A stretch of DNA of 17,882 bases from JBBDWZ01 sp050732575 (GCA_050732575.1 JBOHRF010000081.1:1-17882); one strand, 5' to 3'; counted from the first letter of the stretch, positions 1 through 7,795 are shown. The notes: generated by a model not told the origin, from the letters alone. A program made the numbers and translations.

Positions 1-738
1 CACCAGGAAATACGGCAGCCGCGCACAGTCATCGAGTTTGGGATTGGTCCGCACCTGCTCCACGGTGGGTCTGGGCTCGAGCAATCGGCGGATCAGGAAT
101 CCGGCCTCGGAAAGCAGTTCCGACCATTGCTGCAATGTTCTGCGCCAGAAGGGGCTCGACCATTCGTACCTCAGGCGGGGCATGTTCCAGTGCATGACCG
201 ATTCACCTGTGTCGAAGTAGCGATCGATCTTGAGCGCCAGCTTGCGGCGTGATGCGTCGCGCTCCCACTCGCGGACGGGTGTGTCCGTGCACGGGTGTGG
301 AACCGAGAAGACCAGCCGCCCGCCATCACTCAGAATGCTCGCTGCGCCCTGCACGGCTAGCTCCGCGGCATTCATGTCCTGGAGCGACATACACGCGGTG
401 ACCAGATCAAAACTTTCGGCCGGCCAGCGCGTCGCGATGGCCCGCGCGTCCAGCTGGAGGTACTGAAGGCCGAGCGGCTGACTACGTTCCTGCTCCTGTG
501 CGGAACGCAATTGTTCCTCCGAAATATCCAGTGCCGTTACGATGGCACCGCGGCCGGCCAGTGCGCGCGAGAAATAGCCTTCACCGCAACCGAGGTCCAA
601 CACTCTCAATCCAGCGAGCGGCGCGCACGCATCGAGCAGCGCGGGGCCGTGCACTTCCAGGCGGTAATAGTCGGCGCCCGAGCGCACGAACTCGCGCCAG
701 GCGTCCGCCGCCGTGTTCCAGGCCGTTTGCGAATCCAT
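1..738 (-). CDS. Class I SAM-dependent methyltransferase (3' end outside window)
   Basis: I translated this frame directly; it stays open for 246 codons and leaves the window at base 1, so the C-terminus is missing. It is a Rossmann-fold methyltransferase: motif I is VLDLGCGEGYFSR (residues 46-58), the acidic residue ending strand 2 is D71 in TALDIS, D97 lies in the adenine-binding position, and FDLVTACMSLQDM (110-122) with GGRLVFSVPHP (139-149) forms motifs IV and V. The SVPHPC motif and the following Trp/Arg-rich stretch resemble small-molecule methyltransferases of the UbiE/type-11 group; the substrate cannot be told. The ATG is preceded by GGAAG at a good distance. It is the third gene of a minus-strand run after the amphi-Trp and hemolysin III genes, 83 bases downstream of the latter, so co-transcription is likely. 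Confidence 0.9.
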   Translation of the reverse strand, partial: MDSQTAWNTAADAWREFVRSGADYYRLEVHGPALLDACAPLAGLRVLDLGCGEGYFSRALAGRGAIVTALDISEEQLRSAQEQERSQPLGLQYLQLDARAIATRWPAESFDLVTACMSLQDMNAAELAVQGAASILSDGGRLVFSVPHPCTDTPVREWERDASRRKLALKIDRYFDTGESVMHWNMPRLRYEWSSPFWRRTLQQWSELLSEAGFLIRRLLEPRPTVEQVRTNPKLDDCARLPYFLV

Positions 739-821
739 GGTACTTCCGCGTTCGAGGGGAGGCGCAACTCCGACACTGAAGGAACGACGGAGGGTCGCGG
801 AGCACGGTTTGCGCCACTGAT

Positions 822-1448
822 TCAGATCTGAATACCAACCGCCACTGCGTGACACACACTTCCGCACAACACGAAGACGTGCCAGAGTGCATGGGCGTAG
901 CGCAGGCGGGCGAGGTACAACGGTGTGCCGGCCGTATAGGCGATGCCGCCCGCGATCAGCCAGGCCAGCGCCAGCGGCTCGACGTGCACGAGGAGTGGAC
1001 GCGCCGCAATCACGGCCAGCCAGCCCATGCCAATGTAGACCAGCGTCGATGCCAGTCGGAACCGTCCCGTGAAAAAGAGCTTGAAGCCGATACCCACCAC
1101 AGCCAGTCCCCAGATCACGCCCAACAGGCTCCAGCCCCAGGGTCCACGCAGTGCGCCAATGAGAAACGGTGTGTAGCTCCCGGCGATGAGCAGGTAGATG
1201 GCGCTATGGTCGAAGACCTTGAGTCGCGCCTTGAGTTGCGGCCGCCGGGCAAAGTGGTACAACGTGGAGGCCAGGTAGAGTGTGAACAGTGAGGCGCCGA
1301 AGATGGCAGCGCCCACGATCTCCCAGGCATCACCGCCGCGCGTGGCGATGACCACGAGCAGGACCAGCGCCACTGCGCTCGCGATAGCCCCCAGGCCGTG
1401 CGTCCAGACATTGAGCCATTCTTCCAACGCGCGCTTCAACGCATGCAT
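822..1448 (-). CDS. Hemolysin III / PAQR-family membrane protein
   Basis: A 208-residue integral membrane protein with about seven hydrophobic segments, the normal size for the bacterial hemolysin III (YqfA/HlyIII) branch of the PAQR/CREST superfamily. The family signature residues are visible: S61-x3-H65 in STLYH, D80-H81 in the FDHSAIYLLIAGSYTPF segment, and H186, H190 and H200 in the HALWHVFVLCGSVCHA segment. In the superfamily these Ser/Asp/His residues form a zinc site proposed to act in lipid hydrolysis; the bacterial function is not settled and the name hemolysin is historical. The frame stays open further upstream, but that part overlaps the amphi-Trp gene in another frame. I chose the ATG at 1448 because AGGAG lies 7 bases ahead of it. 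It starts 10 bases after the amphi-Trp stop, so the two are an operon. Confidence 0.9.
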   Translation of the reverse strand: MHALKRALEEWLNVWTHGLGAIASAVALVLLVVIATRGGDAWEIVGAAIFGASLFTLYLASTLYHFARRPQLKARLKVFDHSAIYLLIAGSYTPFLIGALRGPWGWSLLGVIWGLAVVGIGFKLFFTGRFRLASTLVYIGMGWLAVIAARPLLVHVEPLALAWLIAGGIAYTAGTPLYLARLRYAHALWHVFVLCGSVCHAVAVGIQI

Positions 1449-1458
1449 CCTGCGTCTC

Positions 1459-1680
1459 CTACCGGGTCCAACGGAGCTGGAACTCGAGTTCGTCCTGCGC
1501 GCCCGTGCGCTCGTGCTCGACATTGAAGGTAACATCCGCGGGAATCCGCATCCGTTCGCCCGCCACCTGGATGACAAACGGTTGGTTGGTTTCCAGCGCA
1601 TCCGCCAGTCTTCGCAGCTTGTCTACAAACTGCGCGCGCGTGTACGTCTTTTCCAAATCCCGGCTGGAACGTTTTGCCAT
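1459..1680 (-). CDS. Amphi-Trp domain-containing small protein
   Basis: A 73-residue protein that matches the small amphi-Trp domain: a helical N-terminal half (RAQFVDKLRRLADALETN), then beta strands (PFVIQVAGERMRIP, VTFNVEHER) and the closing strand ELEFQLRW with the conserved near-terminal Trp (W71) that gives the domain its name. The domain is widespread in bacteria and archaea and has no firmly assigned biochemical role, so I give none. The ATG is preceded by GGGAGAGGAT, a good ribosome site. The gene begins 52 bases after the end of the inverted-repeat core's left arm and leads the amphi-Trp/hemolysin III/methyltransferase run. Confidence 0.8.
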   Translation of the reverse strand: MAKRSSRDLEKTYTRAQFVDKLRRLADALETNQPFVIQVAGERMRIPADVTFNVEHERTGAQDELEFQLRWTR

Positions 1681-1731
1681 TGTGCTATCCTCTCCCTATC
1701 GCTCATGTCGACCCGGGCACGTTCTCGTTAA

Positions 1732-1790
1732 CGCTCTCGTTTTCGTTCACGGTCGTCAACAGCCTTGAGCGAAAACGTGAAACGAGAGCG
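1732..1790. repeat. Inverted repeat with CTCGTTT-rich arms at the end of a truncated gene
   Basis: The left arm CGCTCTCGTTT (1732-1742) is perfectly complementary to AAACGAGAGCG (1780-1790), with a 37-base interior that itself contains CACG (1748-1751) and CGTG (1776-1779) in matching order. Left of the core, related 12-base units follow one another (CGTTCTCGTTAA, CGCTCTCGTTTT, CGTTCACGGTCG from about 1720 to 1755). The right arm encodes the last codons of the beta-propeller lipoprotein and the left arm lies just past its stop. It could work as a transcription terminator between the lipoprotein and the amphi-Trp operon, or be a dispersed intergenic repeat. There is no poly-U run, which argues against a plain intrinsic terminator. 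Confidence 0.6.
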
Positions 1791-2673
1791 AGAAAGTGTC
1801 GGGAACACACGTCATTGCCGGTGCCTGGGTCGGGATGAGCGTGCGAATGAGGTAGAGCGGCTTGCCATCCTCGAATACCGAGATTTTATCGCGATCGCCG
1901 TCGGTGTAATACACGCGTTTGCCGCGCGCCACGAGAGACGGGCCAGTAGCGCGCGAGGTAACGGAGCCGGTCTTTGCCTCAATGATGATGAGGCGGTCGG
2001 CGAGAAAACCGAGCGTATCGACCGGTGTGCCCTGTTCATCGAGACCGACCACCAACAATGTGTCGCGCGATGGTCCATCGCCGTCAAAGCCTGGTCCGGC
2101 AAAATAGGTGGGCAACACAACGCGGCCGTTATCGAGCACACCGAGGAGTCCGCTTCCGATGCGCGCCCGCCCAGCCGGCACAAAACGCATGTACTCACCG
2201 GCCGGCGAAAAGAAACTGATGCGCGAGTTTTCGTGATCCCACGTGGCCGTCGTGTCACCTGCCATGCGCACGATCGATGATGCACTCCGGAACTCACCCG
2301 GCCCTTCTCCACCTTTGCCGCCCACGGTTCTGATGGGGTTGCCATCGGCGGAGTAGTGACGTCGCTCGGTGCGGTTAGTGGGGATTACAATGCGACCGTC
2401 GGCAAGGAACGCGGCATCGCGTGCGTCCCAGAACGTGGGATTGGCTGCCGGATCCAGGGTGTCACCAATCACAAACAAGGGCTGTGCACTGACGCGCCAT
2501 TCAGGCACGGTCCTCCAAACATCCGCGGCCGTCTCGATCACGGGCGCCTGGAAGCGCTTTTCGAGGAGTTCTGCGCGCACGCTCGTTGGATCGCGCAATG
2601 CGGGCTGTGGCCTGGCATCACCACACGCCGCAATAGCAAGTCCAGCGATCATGATCGGGAACTGCCTTTTCAT
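1756..2673 (-). CDS. Lipoprotein, 6-bladed beta-propeller type, probably C-terminally truncated
   Basis: A 305-residue secreted lipoprotein: MKRQFPIMIAGLAIAAC gives a charged start, a hydrophobic core and the lipobox IAAC with lipidated Cys17. The body shows NHL/propeller-like repeats: DAAFLADGRIVIPTN, GKGGEGPGEFRSASSIVRM with the GEGPGEF motif at about residues 122-128, SRISFFSPAGEYMRFV, LLGVLDNGRVVLPT and DKISVFEDGKPLYLIRT. Such GEGPGEF propellers are common as multi-copy lipoproteins in Gemmatimonadota; their ligand is unknown. A TTG three codons upstream (2682) also keeps the frame open, but the ATG at 2673 gives the better signal peptide. The frame runs out at LIPTQAPAMT, and the final residues (roughly VPDTFSLSFHVFAQGC) come from the inverted-repeat element, so the last blade appears to be lost. 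It is divergent from the DUF47-PiT operon. Confidence 0.75.
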   Translation of the reverse strand: MKRQFPIMIAGLAIAACGDARPQPALRDPTSVRAELLEKRFQAPVIETAADVWRTVPEWRVSAQPLFVIGDTLDPAANPTFWDARDAAFLADGRIVIPTNRTERRHYSADGNPIRTVGGKGGEGPGEFRSASSIVRMAGDTTATWDHENSRISFFSPAGEYMRFVPAGRARIGSGLLGVLDNGRVVLPTYFAGPGFDGDGPSRDTLLVVGLDEQGTPVDTLGFLADRLIIIEAKTGSVTSRATGPSLVARGKRVYYTDGDRDKISVFEDGKPLYLIRTLIPTQAPAMTCVPDTFSLSFHVFAQGC

Positions 2674-2758
2674 GCCCGACAAGGTATTCGGATCAGCTAC
2701 GGAGTCGCTACGTGTGCGCGGCTGGTGGCAACATGCCGTGGTCGCCGCCGCCGACCGG

Positions 2759-2786
2759 TTGCGGGACGGAGCCCCAGGCCTATTGT
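2759..2786 (+). promoter_or_regulatory. Possible sigma-70-like promoter for DUF47-PiT
   Basis: TTGCGG at 2759-2764 and TATTGT at 2781-2786 are separated by 16 bases and lie about 40 bases ahead of the GTG start of the DUF47 gene. Both hexamers are imperfect, and the consensus used by this organism is unknown. Confidence 0.25.
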
Positions 2787-2800
2787 TACGCTCCCGTCAC
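2783..2800 (+). promoter_or_regulatory. Candidate PHO box (PhoB-like operator)
   Basis: Two 7-base half-sites, TTGTTAC (2783-2789) and CCGTCAC (2794-2800), are separated by exactly 4 bases. This 7-4-7 layout and the sequence resemble the PhoB box of two CTGTCAT-like direct repeats: the second half-site matches CTGTCAC at six of seven bases, the first matches CTGTCAT at four of seven. It lies 28 bases ahead of a phosphate uptake operon. A site this short can arise by chance. Confidence 0.3.
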
Positions 2801-2827
2801 ACGAGCGAATCCGACGCTGGAGCTGCT

Positions 2828-3439
2828 GTGCGGCTACTGCCCAGAGACCAGGAGTTCTTCAAGATGTTTGCGGCGCTGGCCAGCCGGGTGACGGCCGCGG
2901 CCAGGCTGCTGCACACGCTTTTCCAGGAGCCCGAGCGACTGACCGAACACGTGGCCGCCATCAAGGACCTGGAACACGAGGCGGACATCCTGACGCACGA
3001 TGTGATCGCCCGTATCGATACCAGCTTCATCACGCCCATCGACCGCGAGGACATTCACCTGTTGGCGTCGCGCCTGGATGACGTGATTGACCGGATCGAT
3101 GGCACGGCGCGCCGGGCCCAGATGTTCCGGATTCGCGAGGTCCGCCAAGCCGCCATCGATCTGACTGCGGTCCTGGTACAGGCCAGTGAGGCGGTCGAGG
3201 GTGCGGTAGGCAGTGTCAAGAAGCCCAAACTCGTAGTACAGACCGGTACGCAGGTGAAGCGGCTGGAAGAGCAAGGTGATGCGCTTTATCACGAAGCGAT
3301 GGGCCGGTTGTTTGATGGTGAGCCCGACGCACTGGACGTGATCAAGTGGAAGGAATTGTACGACATGATCGAACGTGCCATCGACCAGTGTGAAGATGTG
3401 GCCAACACACTGGAAAGCATTTCTCTGAAGAACAACTGA
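2828..3439 (+). CDS. DUF47 / PhoU-like phosphate transport accessory protein
   Basis: A 203-residue, all-helical protein of the DUF47 (PhoU_div) family, which is usually encoded beside PiT transporters and is thought to modulate them, as PhoU does for Pst. Visible family blocks are RLLPRDQEFFKMF at the N-terminus, IKDLEHEADILTHDV, FITPIDREDIHLLASRLDDVID, LEEQGDALYHEAM and the closing block around ELYDMIERAIDQCEDVANTL ending in ISLKNN. The acidic E-x-x-A/G-D motifs (LEHEAD, LEEQGD) are those that bind metal in PhoU-like folds. The frame is open far upstream, but homology begins at the GTG at 2828, which has GGAG 5 bases ahead. The cytoplasmic product is followed by pit after a single base, so the two are co-translated. 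Confidence 0.9.
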   Translation: MRLLPRDQEFFKMFAALASRVTAAARLLHTLFQEPERLTEHVAAIKDLEHEADILTHDVIARIDTSFITPIDREDIHLLASRLDDVIDRIDGTARRAQMFRIREVRQAAIDLTAVLVQASEAVEGAVGSVKKPKLVVQTGTQVKRLEEQGDALYHEAMGRLFDGEPDALDVIKWKELYDMIERAIDQCEDVANTLESISLKNN

Positions 3440-3440
3440 C

Positions 3441-4475
3441 GTGATCAGCTACGTAGTACTGATCGTGCTGGTGGCGCTGATCTTCGATTTCATCAACGGT
3501 TTCCACGATTCTGCCAATTCCATCGCCACGGTAGTCGGCACGCGTGTGCTGAGCCCGCTGGCCGCGGTGGCCTGGGCCGCCACCTTCAACTTTGCCGCTG
3601 CGTTCACCGTGGGTACGGCCGTGGCCAGGACCATCGGCTCCGGCATGATCGATGTGACGGTCGTTACGCCCAGTGTAATCCTGGCCGCATTGCTGGGCGC
3701 GATCGTCTGGAACCTGATCACCTGGTATATCGGCCTGCCCTCCAGCTCCTCGCACGCGCTGCTGGGCGGCTATGCCGGTTCCGCGGTAGCCCGTGCCGGA
3801 CTGGGCGCCATCATTCCGGCGGGCTGGACCAAGACCGTGATCTTCATCGTGCTTTCACCAGTGATTGGATTGTTGCTGGGATTCGGTCTGATGGTGGCGG
3901 TCTACTGGATCTTTCATCGCACGCCGCCCGCGCGCGTGGATCGAACGTTCCGTGTTGCGCAGCTGGCCAGCTCCGCCTTTTTCTCGCTCTCCCACGGCGC
4001 CAACGACGCGCAAAAAACCATGGGCATTATCGTGGGTTTGCTGGTAGCATCACAGGAGTTCTTTGTCGGTCAGTCGGGTTGGCTGCGTCATTTTCATGTG
4101 ACCTCGGTCGAGCACATTCCGTACTGGGTGGAGATTGGTGCGTACAGCGCCATCTCCCTGGGTACGCTGCTGGGTGGTTGGCGCATTGTGCGCACCATGG
4201 GCTCACGCATCACCAAGCTGCAGCCGGTAGGCGGATTCTGCGCGGAAACGGGCGGCGCGCTCAGCATTCTCCTGGCTACGCGCTTCGGCATTCCGGTGAG
4301 CACCACGCATACCATCACGGGTGCGATCGTGGGCGTGGGCGCAACGCGCCGTCTTTCGGCCGTGCGCTGGGGCTTGGCGGGTCGCATTGTCTGGGCCTGG
4401 GTCCTGACCATACCAGCCAGTGCCGCAGTAGCGGCGATGATCTTCCTGCTGCTTCGACAATTGGGCGCGAGTTGA
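3441..4475 (+). CDS. pit: PiT-family inorganic phosphate transporter
   Basis: A 344-residue membrane protein with about ten hydrophobic segments, a typical length for bacterial PiT symporters. The inverted-repeat family signatures are all present: GFHDSANSIATVVGTRVL (20-37) and SLSHGANDAQKTMGII (182-197) in the two halves, and GLPSSSSHALLGG (98-110) paired with GIPVSTTHTITGAIVGVG (283-300). Members move phosphate with H+ or Na+ across the inner membrane, usually as low-affinity uptake of metal-phosphate; which ion is used here cannot be read from sequence. The GTG start lies one base after the stop of the DUF47 gene. The operon probably ends after this gene, since the next genes run on the opposite strand. 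Confidence 0.93.
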   Translation: MISYVVLIVLVALIFDFINGFHDSANSIATVVGTRVLSPLAAVAWAATFNFAAAFTVGTAVARTIGSGMIDVTVVTPSVILAALLGAIVWNLITWYIGLPSSSSHALLGGYAGSAVARAGLGAIIPAGWTKTVIFIVLSPVIGLLLGFGLMVAVYWIFHRTPPARVDRTFRVAQLASSAFFSLSHGANDAQKTMGIIVGLLVASQEFFVGQSGWLRHFHVTSVEHIPYWVEIGAYSAISLGTLLGGWRIVRTMGSRITKLQPVGGFCAETGGALSILLATRFGIPVSTTHTITGAIVGVGATRRLSAVRWGLAGRIVWAWVLTIPASAAVAAMIFLLLRQLGAS

Positions 4476-4479
4476 GGAA

Positions 4480-4499
4480 AGAGCGCTCGGCCGGGCTCT
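4480..4499 (+). terminator. Weak hairpin just after pit
   Basis: AGAGC (4480-4484) can pair with GCTCT (4495-4499) around a 10-base GC-rich loop, five bases after the pit stop codon. There is no T tract. The rest of 4476-4667, between two convergent genes, shows no gene or stronger hairpin that I can support. Confidence 0.2.
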
Positions 4500-4667
4500 G
4501 CTGGCTACTAGACTACAGCAACGCTTTGATGGCGTAGAGGGAGTTCATCCTCGAGGCGATGTTAAGGTGTGGGCGGGGCTGAAAGCCACCGCGGCAAGGG
4601 AACCGTTCAGGCGCACCCCGACATTCGATCGCCCTCGGCCTCGCGTTATTGATTAGCTACCGCGTCT

Positions 4668-5159
4668 CTACTGCTCCTCGATGGCTCGGGCTTCCGCCAT
4701 CACGGCATGACAGTTCTCGAACAAGGCAGTGAATGGATCGACCCGTTCCTCCAGATCAGCTTCGGCACAGCGTGCCTGATACGCGCCCTGTGCGGTAAGC
4801 AAGTAAAAGAACACCTGGCCGTCGTCCGGAAGGGGATAGGTAGAAGTTGCGACGCAGGCGGCGATGAAATCGTCAGCACACTGATTGGTGAGGGCAAGCG
4901 TTTCCGCGCCCGCACTGCGCACAGTATCATGGTTCCCCGCGCCAATCACGCCACCCCCATCTGACAAGTAGAGGCTGACGGTTCCGTCAGCCAGGCACAG
5001 GAATGTTGCGACACCGTCATCCATCCCGGTTTCCATCACAACGCCATGGATGGGAGCGTTGGGATCCGGGGTCAGGCCGAGATCCTCCAAACGAACAGTA
5101 AAGACGCGAGTTCGAAGCTGGACGTAAATGTCTGAAGGCGGCTCAGAACGGCTTGCCAT
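4668..5159 (-). CDS. Conserved-looking hypothetical protein, 163 aa
   Basis: I do not recognise a named family with confidence. It is a soluble, acidic alpha/beta protein without signal peptide or membrane segment. An N-terminal strand-rich half (RTRVFTVRLEDLGL, HGVVMETGMDDGVATFLCLADGTVSLYLSDGGGVIGAG) leads to a helical half (CADDFIAACVA, DPFTALFENCHAVMAEARAIEEQ). The CLADGTVSLYLSDGGGVIGAG block resembles a recurrent family of uncharacterised bacterial proteins, but I cannot name it. An ATG four codons upstream (5171) is possible, but the one at 5159 has a much better ribosome site, GGAGGAG, inside the longer version. The gene follows the NACHT-like gene by 44 bases on the same strand and is probably co-transcribed with it, so it may act with it. 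Confidence 0.75.
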   Translation of the reverse strand: MASRSEPPSDIYVQLRTRVFTVRLEDLGLTPDPNAPIHGVVMETGMDDGVATFLCLADGTVSLYLSDGGGVIGAGNHDTVRSAGAETLALTNQCADDFIAACVATSTYPLPDDGQVFFYLLTAQGAYQARCAEADLEERVDPFTALFENCHAVMAEARAIEEQ

Positions 5160-5162
5160 TGA

Positions 5163-5169
5163 CTCCTCC
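5163..5169 (-). promoter_or_regulatory. Strong ribosome-binding site fixing the start at 5159
   Basis: GGAGGAG on the minus strand ends three bases before the ATG at 5159, giving five bases from GGAGG to the start. It overlaps the upstream in-frame ATG at 5171, whose own nearest purine run (GGGAG) is about 14 bases away, so the shorter form is favoured. Confidence 0.6.
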
Positions 5170-5203
5170 ATGTACCATCGGTCACTCCCAGGATCGCAAC
5201 GAT

Positions 5204-7795
5204 CTACCCGCGTGCACCGGCTGCGCGCAAACTCAGCTGCATGCCTGTGATGGCTTCGAATTGGACGGGCACATCCGGCGGTACACCCAGTTCTCGTCCG
5301 CGTGAAGCCAGGCTATCACGCATGGCATTGGCAAAACCGGTGATGTGTTCTGAACCGATCTCTTTCATGCGCGCCTCGAACTCTTCCAGCCAGATCTGCC
5401 AGCGTGTGGGGTCAGTGCCGCATTCACGCACCAGGTAGTCCGCGGCCAGATACTCGGCCAGCGGATCGAGGGTCAGCCGCAACCAGTCTTGCGCTTGCCC
5501 CGTGCGCTGGACGATGGCCAGCCTGTTCTCCATGTAGTGCAGAAGCTGCTCGCCATCGTCGGCCAGGGCGCGCAGCACGAGCGATCGGCGCGCCGCGCCG
5601 GGCTGATAGGTTTTTTGGACGGACTCCCAGGCAATGATGCGAATAGCATCATGCACGGCCAGGTCATCCGGATCGAGCGGTCCACGATCGCGATTCAATC
5701 GGTTGAGATATGCAAACATGAGATCAGGCACGTTGGTGGGCAGCTCGGTGCGACTGTCTGCGCCCTGATTCTTGCGCGCGACCAACAGCTCCGCGTACAG
5801 CTTGGCCAACAGCACAGTGGTGTCACGCTGCCCGACTATGACGGACAATCTGCGACAGGCATCGAAGTACTCGATATCCGAGAACAACGAGCGCGCGCCC
5901 AGCTGTTGCAGGTAGGCTTCCATGAAAGAAGACAGCCGATCGCCGCGCACGCGAACGGGTTCGATGCGCGTGACAATGGCACCTGCCAGCGACTCGGCGC
6001 GGCGCGAAGTGACGACCAGCGCAGCCGCGGCAAAACGCGGATCGGTTGGTTGCACCAGATCCCGGGTCGAGCCGCTCCGTTCCGACAGACCATCCACGAT
6101 CACGAGCACCCTGCGATTGCGCAGCAACTGCTCGGTCAATTGCTCGAACAGTGGCTCGGCTTCTCCGATCAGGTCCTGCAGACGTCCGCGTATGGCGCGG
6201 AAGAAGCTGTTGTCGCCTGCCTCCAGGTCCTGCTCGATGAGTACGGGCAGCAAAGCGTGGGTGCAAAGACCGTCCGCGCTGCCGCGCATGCCCCAGCGCC
6301 CCAGCTGACAGGCCAGACTGGTTTTGCCCGCACCACCCTCGCCCTGAATGAGCAAACGCGTGGGCCCACGCCGGAATTGTGCGTGGAAGGAGCGGGCGGA
6401 TGGATCCATGATGAGCGCGCCATCTACAACCATGGGCAGTGTGACATACACATCGCGCCGGCTCACCGTGGGCAGCCTTTCGAAGCGCTCGCGCGCCGCG
6501 GGTAAACGCGCGGCCACCCAGGCATCGAGCGCACGCGGCGGATGCTTCAACAGGCCGATGATGCTGAGCCAGCGGGTCAGTCCGAGCAGCGCGACAATCG
6601 GTGCCGCCCACGCACCCAGGTCCTTGCCCGCGGAATTGTCGGTGACACGGTGCAGGAACTCGTTGAGACGGAGCAGGCCCAGCGGCCACACGCGCAACAG
6701 GACCACGCGCAGCATCAGCATGAACGCGATGTAACCGAGCAAAGCGCTGACCAGCGGATGCGCTTTCAGCGTAGCGGTAATGCCATCGCGCAGGGGCTCT
6801 ATGATACGGCGCGCGCGATTGTCGGAGAGTCCCTTGATGGCGATGCGCAGGCTGCGCTGCGCCAGCGTCATGCTCTCGAAGCTGTCCGTTGACAACGCCT
6901 CATAACCAGCCAGGGCCCGGGCGAACTGCATTTGCGCGCGTTGCAGCACCGCGATCTGCTCCGTCAGCTCGGCACGTGAGAAGGCTTCAGCGTTCTCATA
7001 GACGTCCAGGCCGATGTTGGCGATGGCGGCCGCAACAGTCAGGCTGCGGGGAAGGTTTTCGTCGCTCGAATCCGACTGGGCCTGGGCCAGCAGCTGGGTC
7101 AGCTCATCGACGGAAGAACGGGCCAGGTATCCGAACGAGCCGAGCAGCCCGATGGCCTCGGAACAGATCGCGCGGCCGCGACTGCGCAAGGCGACGAGCG
7201 TGGTGGCCACCACGTTGCCGATCTGGGATGCGGAGTCAGCCGCGAGCGCGCGCAGCAGAACGACGGCTCCCTCGCACTGATCCTCGGTCTCGAGCGCTTG
7301 TTGCGCTTCCGTGAGGAACGGCCTTGCGGACAGCGTCGGGATCGCCTGCACGGCTTTGCTCGCATCGATGTACTGCTCATCACCACCGAAGCCGGCGAAC
7401 AGACGGGCAACTACACTCAGATTCTGCCATTGCTTCTCGACCATGAAATGAATGCCAGCTTCCCGAAACGTTGCGTGCTTACCCGACTCGGCAAGCTGCT
7501 CGACAAAGCTCTGCACTTCCGGGTTCTGGTGATGCTGCTTGACCAGCGCGTCCAACACCGCAAACCACTCGGTTGGTGGATGATCCTGATCCTTTTCGAT
7601 CCAGGCAATCAGCGCGGAGACGGCCAGAGCGTCATCTACCGTGGCCAGCTGCAGTGCGGCCTGGTTCTGCACGTCCCTATCGGGTGAGGAAAGCTGCTGG
7701 ATCAGTCGCTCCGTTGGAACGGGCGCTACCTGAGCGGATGAGGGTCCGCACAGGAAAACCATGACAAAAAAGGGGAGCAGGATGCGCACGGACAT
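5204..7795 (-). CDS. Membrane-associated NACHT/STAND-like NTPase with exported helical-repeat N-terminus
   Basis: An 863-residue protein. Residues 1-21 form a signal peptide (hydrophobic core, SSA before Gln22). Residues 25-335 are all-helical, with HEAT-like units such as LIQQLSSPDRDVQNQAALQLATVDD, so probably periplasmic. Residues 347-376 are a strong transmembrane segment and 394-416 a weaker one. The C-terminal half is a P-loop NTPase: Walker A GEGGAGKT (485-492), Walker B RRVLVIVDG (561-569), a sensor-1-like VVTSRR (594-599) and a helical tail with LDPLAEYLAADYLV (776-789), a motif familiar from NACHT proteins. STAND/NACHT ATPases are signal-triggered oligomerising switches, several acting in phage defence, but no effector nuclease or protease domain is visible here, so the role is open. 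A GTG at codon 3 is an alternative start with a better-spaced AGGA. The 163-aa gene follows it. Confidence 0.75.
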   Translation of the reverse strand: MSVRILLPFFVMVFLCGPSSAQVAPVPTERLIQQLSSPDRDVQNQAALQLATVDDALAVSALIAWIEKDQDHPPTEWFAVLDALVKQHHQNPEVQSFVEQLAESGKHATFREAGIHFMVEKQWQNLSVVARLFAGFGGDEQYIDASKAVQAIPTLSARPFLTEAQQALETEDQCEGAVVLLRALAADSASQIGNVVATTLVALRSRGRAICSEAIGLLGSFGYLARSSVDELTQLLAQAQSDSSDENLPRSLTVAAAIANIGLDVYENAEAFSRAELTEQIAVLQRAQMQFARALAGYEALSTDSFESMTLAQRSLRIAIKGLSDNRARRIIEPLRDGITATLKAHPLVSALLGYIAFMLMLRVVLLRVWPLGLLRLNEFLHRVTDNSAGKDLGAWAAPIVALLGLTRWLSIIGLLKHPPRALDAWVAARLPAARERFERLPTVSRRDVYVTLPMVVDGALIMDPSARSFHAQFRRGPTRLLIQGEGGAGKTSLACQLGRWGMRGSADGLCTHALLPVLIEQDLEAGDNSFFRAIRGRLQDLIGEAEPLFEQLTEQLLRNRRVLVIVDGLSERSGSTRDLVQPTDPRFAAAALVVTSRRAESLAGAIVTRIEPVRVRGDRLSSFMEAYLQQLGARSLFSDIEYFDACRRLSVIVGQRDTTVLLAKLYAELLVARKNQGADSRTELPTNVPDLMFAYLNRLNRDRGPLDPDDLAVHDAIRIIAWESVQKTYQPGAARRSLVLRALADDGEQLLHYMENRLAIVQRTGQAQDWLRLTLDPLAEYLAADYLVRECGTDPTRWQIWLEEFEARMKEIGSEHITGFANAMRDSLASRGRELGVPPDVPVQFEAITGMQLSLRAAGARG

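Noticed and set aside
1449..1601. N-terminal extension of the hemolysin III frame
   Set aside because: It lies wholly inside the amphi-Trp gene in another frame, while the ATG at 1448 has a good ribosome site and matches the family's normal N-terminus.
2369..2827. Upstream extension of the DUF47 frame
   Set aside because: It overlaps the lipoprotein gene on the other strand and has no DUF47 similarity; homology begins at RLLPRD just after the GTG at 2828.
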